Assembly: GCA_003645555.1 (NCBI GenBank)
Contig: QNFN01000140.1
Span: 1-5,690 of the forward strand
Length of the DNA: 5,690 bases
Direction of reading: 5' to 3'
DNA from: Gammaproteobacteria bacterium
Lineage (GTDB): Bacteria > Pseudomonadota > Gammaproteobacteria > QNFN01
Position 1 is the first letter of the stretch, and the number at the start of each line of letters is the position of its first letter. The position numbers and the translations under genes were made by a program. Below, piece by piece: positions 1 through 5,453 of the stretch. The notes below the pieces were generated by a model, which did no database searches, was not told the origin of the DNA, and saw only the letters and a program-made list of their open reading frames with translations.

Positions 1-545
1 ATCAGCAGGATCGAGGCGACGCCAGTGGAGAGTGCCGAAATCGTGAACAGGATCGCCAGAGCCGGCGTATTCCAGAACGGTCGTGCCGGCGTGGCACCGA
101 GCATGATCCCGGTGTAGAGCGCGACTGCGATGCCCAGTGGCACCATCAACCAGGCCAGCGCCCGACGAAGACCGTGACGCGGATCATCGGGTTGAAGGTC
201 CCGTTCCAGGTAGGTGTAGGCGTAGGCAAGACTGACCAGGACGAACAGGCCGAGCACCCAGGAGCCGATCGACATCGGCGACATGTTGATGGTCGTGAAC
301 AGGTTGATCCACTTGAACCAGTCTCCGGCCTGGAACGAACCCAGTTCGAAGACGATCATGCCGGTGCCGATCATGACCGGAAGCGGTGCGATCAGCGCGC
401 CCCAGCGGGCGATATCGGCACTCGGGCCGTCGTTCGTGGCACCGTTGCGCAACAGTACCGACGCACTCACGGCCCCGGCACCAGCCCCCAGGCCACCCAG
501 GAACAGATAGAGAATTACGGGGAGTCCCCAATGCAGTTCGTACAT
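1..545 (-). CDS. NrfD/PsrC/TtrC-type membrane subunit of a respiratory oxidoreductase, 3' end outside the window
   Basis: This is probably the quinone-interacting membrane anchor that passes electrons between the quinone pool and the periplasmic ferredoxin subunit encoded just upstream. The 181 complete residues visible are strongly hydrophobic, with membrane segments near residues 8-32, 46-68, 93-113, 130-150 and 161-181. The N-terminal LGGLGAGAGA stretch and the YTGIMLG...RPFWNTP segment (residues 144-161) are typical of the NrfD family. NrfD-type proteins usually have eight to ten helices and 300-400 residues, so roughly half is missing beyond base 1. The ATG is two bases after the stop of the ferredoxin gene, with a GAGGG ribosome site inside that gene's end, so the two are surely cotranscribed and probably translationally coupled. 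The family assignment is firm. Which enzyme (tetrathionate, polysulfide, sulfite or other) cannot be told without the catalytic subunit. Confidence 0.9.
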   Translation of the reverse strand, partial: MYELHWGLPVILYLFLGGLGAGAGAVSASVLLRNGATNDGPSADIARWGALIAPLPVMIGTGMIVFELGSFQAGDWFKWINLFTTINMSPMSIGSWVLGLFVLVSLAYAYTYLERDLQPDDPRHGLRRALAWLMVPLGIAVALYTGIMLGATPARPFWNTPALAILFTISALSTGVASILL

Positions 546-547
546 GA

Positions 548-1288
548 TTAGACCCTCGTCTGTTGCCGCCGGTGGGTAATCACCTGGACGTGCGTGTGAG
601 TACGTCCGGCATCACGCTCATCGACATGGTCGGCATTGATGTAGAAGACCATGGGCTTGGTTCCCATCTCGGGGCGCAGCACCGTGACCGCGTTCGTGGC
701 CAGGACCCTGGAAACCTCGCTGTTCGGATCGTTGAGATCGCCAAAGATGCGTGCCCGTCCCTGGCAGGTGTTGACGCACGAAGGCACCAACCCATTGGCC
801 ACCCGGGTCAGGCAGAAATCGCACTTTTCAGCCGACCCTGACGTCGGATTGATGAAGCGCATGCCGTACGGGCAGGCCTGCATGCAGTACTTGCAGCCGA
901 TGCAGATCGCGTCATCAACGGCGACGATGCCGTCGGTGCGCTGATAGGTCGCCCCGGTTGGGCAGACCGATACACACCCCGGCTCATCGCACTGGTTGCA
1001 CAACCGTGGCAGGAAACTGCGACGAACGTTCGGGTAGTCACCCTTCTCGACGTACTCGACCCAGGACCGGGTCTCGCCGAGAGGCACCTCGTAGCTGGTC
1101 TTGCAGGTGACACTGCAGGCGTGACAGCCCATGCAACGACGGGTGTCGACGACCATGGCAAAGCGGGTCGGGCGCTCGGCCGCCCGCGCCATGCCAGGCA
1201 AGGCCAGCGTGCCGGCCGTGGCTGCCGCGCCACCCGCCGTCTTCTTGAGGAAGTCCCTGCGGGACACGTTGGAAATGTGATCGCTCAT
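548..1288 (-). CDS. Tat-exported ferredoxin-like electron-transfer subunit with four [4Fe-4S] clusters (TtrB/NrfC/PsrB type)
   Basis: This 246-residue protein should carry electrons between a molybdopterin catalytic subunit and the NrfD-type membrane subunit, on the periplasmic side. It opens with a twin-arginine signal (SRRDFLKK, residues 9-16), a hydrophobic Ala/Gly stretch and an ARA cleavage site near residue 36. Sixteen cysteines fall into four groups: C52/55/58/62, C97/100/105/109, C129/132/135/139 and C156/159/171/175, the usual set for four [4Fe-4S] clusters in this superfamily. The length is close to that of TtrB. The start at 1288 is chosen because the Tat signal begins there and a strong GGAGGAGG ribosome site lies six bases upstream; an in-frame extension to 1381 would precede the signal peptide. 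A Crp-type operator lies about 95 bases upstream. Order B then C resembles ttrBCA, but substrate specificity is inference. Confidence 0.92.
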   Translation of the reverse strand: MSDHISNVSRRDFLKKTAGGAAATAGTLALPGMARAAERPTRFAMVVDTRRCMGCHACSVTCKTSYEVPLGETRSWVEYVEKGDYPNVRRSFLPRLCNQCDEPGCVSVCPTGATYQRTDGIVAVDDAICIGCKYCMQACPYGMRFINPTSGSAEKCDFCLTRVANGLVPSCVNTCQGRARIFGDLNDPNSEVSRVLATNAVTVLRPEMGTKPMVFYINADHVDERDAGRTHTHVQVITHRRQQTRV

Positions 1289-1294
1289 GCTGGT

Positions 1295-1302
1295 CCTCCT
1301 CC
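1295..1302 (-). promoter_or_regulatory. Strong ribosome binding site of the ferredoxin subunit
   Basis: The minus strand reads GGAGGAGG with six bases between it and the ATG at 1288. This fixes the start of the Tat signal peptide and argues against the longer in-frame reading that begins at 1381. Confidence 0.8.
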
Positions 1303-1363
1303 GGTAATCCGTCACTGGAAATCGATTCCCGCGACAAACTTGAGTGATTTCAGCAGCGGGCGC

Positions 1364-1379
1364 AGTGACCCTGATCACC
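1364..1379. promoter_or_regulatory. Weaker second Crp/Fnr-type half-site pair upstream of the ferredoxin gene
   Basis: The plus strand reads AGTGACCCTGATCACC, that is GTGA-N6-TCAC, a core inverted repeat with the same spacing as the strong operator next to it but lacking the outer T and A. Its centre is 19 bp from the centre of the strong site, on the side of the ferredoxin gene. It may be a low-affinity second site or a chance match. Confidence 0.35.
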
Positions 1380-1381
1380 AT

Positions 1382-1399
1382 GTGTGATTTAGATCACAC
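1382..1399. promoter_or_regulatory. Crp/Fnr-family operator upstream of the ferredoxin-NrfD operon
   Basis: The sequence GTGTGATTTAGATCACAC is an 18-bp inverted repeat with a single mismatched pair in the centre and contains the perfect CRP-type pattern TGTGA-N6-TCACA (1383-1398). It lies in the 200-base gap between the regulator gene and the ferredoxin gene, about 95 bases upstream of the latter's ATG. A near-identical site occurs at 2281-2296. It is most likely the binding site through which the regulator encoded at 1489-2226 controls the respiratory operon. I could not assign a convincing -10 element, so activation versus repression is open. Confidence 0.8.
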
Positions 1400-1488
1400 G
1401 GGCAGGGCCGGGGATCGGGCGGGCGCGGCAAGCAGGAGGGGTGATTCGGGGAGCAGGAGACGCCCGGACAGCAGGCGACCGGCGCGGG

Positions 1489-2226
1489 TCAGGGACGTGC
1501 CTCGGGACGGAATTCGCCGATCAGCTGATTGACCTTCAGGACGTGAACACTGGGACCCGTGAAACGGGCGATCCCGCTCTCCTGGAGTTCGTGGATGACG
1601 CGCGAAATGGACTCGCGCCGGACGCCAAGCATGGCGGCCAGGTCGCTGCGTGACACCGGGAGTTCCAGGGCGATGGAGCCGTCACCCATCTCGGTACCGC
1701 AATGCTCATTGAACACCAGCAGCAGGTGGGCAAAACGGGCACGTACCGACAGCGTGACGCTCTGGTGGAACCGCTCCTCGGCATCACCCAGCGCCTTGGC
1801 GGCCCGCTGCAGGAACTTCAACCCCACCGCCGGATTGCGCAGGATAATGGTGCGCATGGCCTCGGCACCGATGAAGCAGACGGTGCTTGGTTTCAATACC
1901 TCCGCGGTGCCTCGATGGGACTCGCCGGCCAGGAACGGACGGTAGCCGAGTGTGTCCTCGGGGTAGGCCAGTTTGAGCAGCGTGGAGTTGCCGTCCGGGT
2001 CCGCTTTGCGAACCCCGATGAGACCGGACTTGACGAAATAGACGCCCTTGCAGTCCGCCCCTTCGTAGAACAGCACTTCACCGGGGACATGCGCCTGACA
2101 GACGACGGCCTGTTCCAGTACGCGGAGATCGACCTCGGCGAGGGCGCACCACTCAGGCCCGGCGCGAAACTGGGCGTCGATACAATGTTTACGCTCGACC
2201 GGCGTGCTGGTGTGATCCTTCACCAT
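1489..2226 (-). CDS. Crp/Fnr-family transcriptional regulator
   Basis: This is a 245-residue DNA-binding regulator with the standard layout: an N-terminal cyclic-nucleotide-binding-like beta-barrel (PGEVLFYEGADCKGVYFVKSG, about residues 48-68), a long dimer helix (about 134-170), and a C-terminal winged helix (VSRSDLAAMLGVRRESISRV, residues 191-210). In the recognition helix, R204, E205 and R209 match CRP R180, E181 and R185, with a serine (S208) at the FNR-like position. This predicts TGTGA half-sites, which are indeed found nearby. Cysteines occur at residues 15, 27, 43, 59, 117 and 176 and do not form the FNR CxxC-x5-C cluster motif; residue 18, where a second Cys could be expected, is Ala. 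So the signal sensed is unknown. The ATG at 2226 follows an AGGGA ribosome site. An in-frame GTG at 2265 would add 13 residues but lies only 15 bases from the operator. It is the likely regulator of the downstream operon. Confidence 0.9.
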   Translation of the reverse strand: MVKDHTSTPVERKHCIDAQFRAGPEWCALAEVDLRVLEQAVVCQAHVPGEVLFYEGADCKGVYFVKSGLIGVRKADPDGNSTLLKLAYPEDTLGYRPFLAGESHRGTAEVLKPSTVCFIGAEAMRTIILRNPAVGLKFLQRAAKALGDAEERFHQSVTLSVRARFAHLLLVFNEHCGTEMGDGSIALELPVSRSDLAAMLGVRRESISRVIHELQESGIARFTGPSVHVLKVNQLIGEFRPEARP

Positions 2227-2236
2227 AATCGTCCCT

Positions 2237-2250
2237 GTTGATCGATCAAC
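2237..2250. promoter_or_regulatory. Perfect 14-bp palindrome in the regulator's leader
   Basis: GTTGATCGATCAAC is a perfect inverted repeat 10 bases upstream of the regulator ATG, adjacent to its ribosome site. The half-sites resemble FNR boxes (TTGAT/ATCAA), but they are separated by two bases instead of the four FNR requires. It could be an operator for a different factor, an mRNA element, or chance. Confidence 0.35.
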
Positions 2251-2280
2251 GGCAGGTTCGCACACGAATCGCTGCCCCGA

Positions 2281-2296
2281 TGTGATCTAAATCATA
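2281..2296. promoter_or_regulatory. Crp/Fnr-family operator in the divergent region between the regulator and the small gene
   Basis: TGTGATCTAAATCATA has the TGTGA-N6-TCAcA form with one imperfect position. Its reverse complement, TATGATTTAGATCACA, matches the operator at 1383-1398 at 15 of 16 bases. The centre lies about 62 bases upstream of the regulator ATG and 72 bases upstream of the small gene's ATG on the other strand. With the usual class II spacing (-41.5), transcription on the plus strand would start near 2330, leaving room for the ribosome site at 2346-2350. This suggests autoregulation and shared control of the divergent gene. Confidence 0.75.
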
Positions 2297-2360
2297 GCCA
2301 AACCTATCGAAAAGGTGAAGATAGCCATTGTGGAGCCACGGCCACGGAGGGCGCATCGTT

Positions 2361-2591
2361 ATGAACGGTGAGACTCGAGAGCAACTGATCAGGAACACCG
2401 CACGGCGCATGGTTGACCGCTTCAAACTAGGTGCACCGCGGCAGGCCACGCTGCGCGCCGTCGAACTGCGCTACGCCGGGGACCGGGAGGGTACGGAATT
2501 GTGGCAGCAGGTCAGCCAGGTGGCCAAAGCACTTCTGGATAACGTACCCGTGCCGAACGACAAGCCGCATCCACGCAAGCCCTCGCACTGA
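2361..2591 (+). CDS. Small hypothetical protein, divergent from the Crp/Fnr regulator
   Basis: I do not recognise this 76-residue protein. It is soluble-looking, has no membrane segment or signal peptide and no cysteine, and is rich in Arg and charged residues (RRMVDRFKLGAPRQATLRAVELRYAGDREG). The composition suggests helices around residues 5-20 and 40-62, followed by a proline-rich basic tail (PVPNDKPHPRKPSH). A GGAGG ribosome site at 2346-2350 lies ten bases before the ATG. A TTG start at 2328 would place the ribosome site inside the gene and is less likely. It diverges from the regulator across the shared operator at 2281-2296, so it may belong to the same regulon. Support comes from the ribosome site, position and codon use; there is no family match to lean on. 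Confidence 0.65.
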   Translation: MNGETREQLIRNTARRMVDRFKLGAPRQATLRAVELRYAGDREGTELWQQVSQVAKALLDNVPVPNDKPHPRKPSH

Positions 2592-2672
2592 TCCACGACC
2601 TGCGACTGTTCCTGCCACCCCCTGCCTTACATCACCGGCTCTGCGGTTCAAGCCCAGACAACATACGGAGTG

Positions 2673-2695
2673 AGGCCCTCAAACTTGGAGGGGCT
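2673..2695. terminator. Imperfect hairpin between convergent genes
   Basis: CCCTC (2676-2680) pairs with GAGGG (2688-2692) around a seven-base loop; after one G-G mismatch, two more pairs (AG with CT) extend the stem. It sits just beyond the stop of the RquA-like gene and about 80 bases after the stop of the small plus-strand gene, where a shared terminator would be expected. There is no T-run on either strand, so intrinsic termination is doubtful. Confidence 0.25.
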
Positions 2696-2706
2696 ACGGA
2701 TCCAGT

Positions 2707-3459
2707 TCAATCTATCCGGTACTCACTTACCCGGTAAAACGCACCGAACAGGTCACGGCGCCAGATTTCGCGAACTGACCGACCCAATGGACGGGCAAGC
2801 CCGACCAACCGCTGCTGATAGTCCTCTTCCCAGTGGGACGAGAGAAACGGCTCCAGCCGGGTGAGCAGCTTACGGAAAGGCGCGAACCGGTAGAACAGGT
2901 GACTCTTTGGCTTCGGAGCGTATTCAACCATCAGCAACCTTCCACTCGGCGCGAGGATTCGCAATGCCTCGGAGAGTACCCGGTGTCGTGCCTCGTCAGG
3001 CAATTCGTGCAACAGGAAGAACACGATGACGGAATCGAATACGCGATCGGCATAACCGAGCGACTCGGCGTTCATCCGGGTGGCCACAAGGTGTCGATCT
3101 GCCGGGATTTTCCCCAAGGTCTGGTCGAGTTGCACCTGCGCTACATCGGTGATGTGCAGGGGCGACCCGGCGAACTTGCGCGCCAGTTTCGGTGTGAACA
3201 TCCCGTAGACACAACTCAACTGAAGCGTCTCTCCACACGGTGCGGCATCCAGCCGCTCCAGCGTCACATCGAGGAGTTTCCGGTACTGGCCGAACAGGAT
3301 CGTGCTGATGACTGGCTGATGGTCGAAAAACCAGACCCCGGTGCGCCACAGGTAGGCCCACCAGTAATGGCGGGCCAGGTAGTCCGGCACCCCGTCCAGG
3401 AAGCGTTGATACAACTTGGGCCTGAGTCGCGGCTGCGGTTCCCGCGGTGCGTTGGCCAT
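2707..3459 (-). CDS. rquA: RquA-like SAM-dependent methyltransferase-fold protein (putative rhodoquinone biosynthesis)
   Basis: RquA converts ubiquinone to rhodoquinone, an aminoquinone that lets anaerobic respiration feed fumarate reductase. The 250-residue product fits RquA in size and in several recalled family features: LARHYWWAY near the N-terminus (28-36), an altered SAM motif I built on CVYG (83-86) instead of the usual DxGxGxG, FFLLHELP (147-154), a motif like PSGRLLMVEY (171-180), and LEPF (202-205). Motif I reads CVYGMFT where RquA, as I recall it, has an acidic residue after the glycine (CVYGDLT), so this may be a diverged member or a sister family. The ATG at 3459 sits where the family similarity begins, but no good ribosome site precedes it; an in-frame ATG at 3528 would give 273 residues. 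The gene follows gltA on the same strand after 206 bases. The fold is certain, the RquA function probable only. Confidence 0.7.
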   Translation of the reverse strand: MANAPREPQPRLRPKLYQRFLDGVPDYLARHYWWAYLWRTGVWFFDHQPVISTILFGQYRKLLDVTLERLDAAPCGETLQLSCVYGMFTPKLARKFAGSPLHITDVAQVQLDQTLGKIPADRHLVATRMNAESLGYADRVFDSVIVFFLLHELPDEARHRVLSEALRILAPSGRLLMVEYAPKPKSHLFYRFAPFRKLLTRLEPFLSSHWEEDYQQRLVGLARPLGRSVREIWRRDLFGAFYRVSEYRID

Positions 3460-3665
3460 CACGGGCAATGGGACAGAACCCCGGTCCAGTGGTGCTGCTC
3501 GGGTCGTACTGCATACCGGACGGATCATTCCGGCTGAATGCCCCCGGGTCTCGGCATCCTGAGCGGCGCCATCCGGTTCGACACCTTGTATTTCACCAAG
3601 ACCCTGATCCGCGGACAGGCGTTGCTGCGGGCCGCCGCGCAGCCCGTGGGAAGTCTCGCCCACCT

Positions 3666-4970
3666 TCACGCTGCGGCCAGAGCGTTCTTCTTGCGCTGAT
3701 CCTCCCCGGTGTAGACCTGCCGCGGCCTGGAGATGCGGAACTCCTCGTCTTCGAGCATCTCCTGCCACTGCGACAGCCACCCAGAGGTGCGCGGAATGGC
3801 AAACAGGACCGGGAACATGGCCACCGGGAAGCCCATCGCCTGGTAGATGATCCCGGAGTAGAAATCGACGTTCGGGTACAAGTGACGGTCGACGAAGTAA
3901 TCGTCCTCGAGGGCGATCCGCTCCAGCTCCAGGGCGATGTCGAGCAGCGGGTTGCTGCCGGTGACGGAAAAGACCTCCGGAGCGAGTTCTTTCAGGATGC
4001 GGGCACGCGGGTCGTAGTTCTTGTAGACACGGTGGCCGAAGCCCATCAACCGCACCTCGCCCTCCTTGACCCGTTCGATGTATTCCGGGATTTTCTTCTT
4101 GCTTCCGATCTCCCTGAGCATGCGCAGAACCTGCTCGTTGGCGCCGCCGTGCAGCGGCCCGTAGAGCGCCGCGCAGCCCGCCGCGACCGCCACGAACGGG
4201 TCAGCCAGCGAGCTACCGACACTGCGCACCGAGCTGGTACTGCAGTTCTGCTCGTGGTCGGCATGCAGGGTGAAAATCACGTCGAGTACCCGTTCGAGCA
4301 CCGGATCCGGCCGATACTTCTGCTCGGTCATCTTGAACATCATGCTCAGGAAGTTGCCCACGTAACTGAGGTCGTCATCCGGGTAGGCATAGGGCAGGCC
4401 CTGGCTGTGCCGGTAGGCAAAGGCCGCGAGTGTGGGCATCTTGGCGATAAGGCGGAATATCTCCAGGGTACGGGTCTCGGCGTCACGCACCTCCTTGACC
4501 TCGGGATAGAAGGTCGACAGTGCGGCGACCGTCCCGACCAGGATGCCCATCGGATGGGCGGTGTGGTGGAATCCGTCCATGAACTTCTTTATCTGCTCAT
4601 GGAGCATCCGGTGGTGGCAGATCTGGTCTGCCCACGACTCGCTCGCGGCAGGATCGGGCAGTTCGCCCTTCGACAGGAGGTAGGCTACATCGAGGAAACT
4701 GTTATTGGCTGCGAGTTCCTCGATCGGGTAGCCCCGGTAACGCAGGATGCCGCGTTCACCATCGAGGAAGGTGATCGTGCTGGAACACGCGGCGGTGTTG
4801 GTAAAGCCGGGGTCGTAGCTCAGCAGGCCGAAATCATCGTCGTCGACCTTGATTTTACGAAGTGCGAGCGCCTCGATCGACGCGCCGTAGTGCGGGTAGG
4901 TGCCGTAGGAAATCGGCAATTCGTACTGCTTGCCGGTTCGATTATCGATGATGGTGACAGTGTCTGACAT
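3666..4970 (-). CDS. gltA: Type II citrate synthase
   Basis: Citrate synthase condenses acetyl-CoA and oxaloacetate to citrate at the entry to the TCA cycle, in the cytoplasm. The 434-residue length matches the hexameric type II enzymes (E. coli, 427). The catalytic residues are all visible: H274 in GPLHGGANE, H313 in GFGHRVYKNYDPRA and D369 in PNVDFYSG, equivalent to E. coli H264, H305 and D362. LHADHEQN (235-242) and the terminal RPRQVYTG are also typical. The E. coli cysteine associated with NADH inhibition (C206) aligns with E216, so allosteric control may differ. The start has an AAGGAG ribosome site eight bases upstream (4979-4984). A sigma70-like promoter is proposed at 5096-5123. The gene is complete and intact. 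The RquA-like gene downstream lies on the same strand, but the 206-base gap makes cotranscription uncertain. Confidence 0.98.
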   Translation of the reverse strand: MSDTVTIIDNRTGKQYELPISYGTYPHYGASIEALALRKIKVDDDDFGLLSYDPGFTNTAACSSTITFLDGERGILRYRGYPIEELAANNSFLDVAYLLSKGELPDPAASESWADQICHHRMLHEQIKKFMDGFHHTAHPMGILVGTVAALSTFYPEVKEVRDAETRTLEIFRLIAKMPTLAAFAYRHSQGLPYAYPDDDLSYVGNFLSMMFKMTEQKYRPDPVLERVLDVIFTLHADHEQNCSTSSVRSVGSSLADPFVAVAAGCAALYGPLHGGANEQVLRMLREIGSKKKIPEYIERVKEGEVRLMGFGHRVYKNYDPRARILKELAPEVFSVTGSNPLLDIALELERIALEDDYFVDRHLYPNVDFYSGIIYQAMGFPVAMFPVLFAIPRTSGWLSQWQEMLEDEEFRISRPRQVYTGEDQRKKNALAAA

Positions 4971-5453
4971 GGCAGGAACTCCTTATCTCTACCGTGGTGA
5001 CCAGGTGGTTGCTGGGCGCTCAGTTCTCCAGTTGACGTCCTTTACTCACTCCTTCTCCAGCCCAACCGGGATGTTTCGGCCGGCTCATACAAAAAAGCAT
5101 AGACAATTCACGCATCTTGGCAAATCCATGCCTCGTAGTAACAAACCGGGCATCCCGGCAGCGACTCCGGAAAAAGGATCCCTGGCCACGATATGCAGAC
5201 AGGCTCCATTCGGCGCCGCGAGTCGCCAGGTCCAGCCTGAATAAACGACTCTCAACCAGCTCGTATGTGTAATACAACAGGCTGATTTTACTGACTTAAT
5301 TAGAAGCCTGCACAGGCGACTGACAAGGTCCCAGAATCCTGCCGTGCCGATCAGGCCTAAACACGAGACACGGAATCGCCTCACCTGTCGCGGGCGGCTG
5401 GGTTATGGTGAGGATGCCCGGTCGGCGGGGCTCTGGGGCGAGGTTTGACGGCG
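4971..5453. other. Divergent intergenic region between gltA and the DUF4345-like gene
   Basis: These 483 bases are more AT-rich than the flanking genes, especially around 5085-5110 and 5260-5300. They hold the gltA ribosome site (4979-4984), a candidate gltA promoter (5096-5123) and a small hairpin (5146-5158). The open frames across it have mixed codon use and no good start signals, so I see no gene. No clear promoter for the plus-strand gene at 5454 was found. Confidence 0.6.
5096..5123 (-). promoter_or_regulatory. Candidate sigma70 promoter of gltA
   Basis: On the minus strand a -35 box TTGCCA (5118-5123, five of six matches) and a -10 box TATGCT (5096-5101, four of six) are separated by 16 bases. 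Transcription would start near 5089, giving a leader of about 120 bases before the gltA ATG. It is the best match I found in this gap, by eye only. Confidence 0.4.

Noticed and set aside
1289..1381. Upstream extension of the ferredoxin gene to a start at 1381
   Set aside because: It would place 31 residues before a clear Tat signal peptide and bury the strong ribosome site at 1295-1302 within the coding region.
1702..2241. A 179-residue plus-strand frame opposite the regulator
   Set aside because: It is a shadow of the Crp/Fnr gene, whose own frame has clear domain structure.
2227..2265. GTG start at 2265 for the regulator
   Set aside because: It would leave at most 15 bases between the operator and the start codon and include the palindrome in coding sequence; the ATG at 2226 has a better ribosome site. 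Not fully excluded.
3624..3643. Inverted repeat GCTGCG/CGCAGC after gltA as a terminator
   Set aside because: The six-base stem has a GC-rich eight-base loop and no T-run follows on the minus strand.
3538..3699. A 53-residue plus-strand frame between the rquA-like gene and gltA
   Set aside because: It overlaps the end of gltA on the opposite strand, lacks a ribosome site and shows no recognisable features.
3447..4967. A 506-codon plus-strand open frame opposite gltA
   Set aside because: It is almost wholly antisense to a textbook citrate synthase; long antisense frames are common in GC-rich genes, and its product is low-complexity-like and Arg/Asp/His-rich without family features.
5020..5277. 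An 85-residue minus-strand frame in the gltA upstream region
   Set aside because: It covers the candidate gltA promoter, has mixed codon use and no convincing ribosome site.
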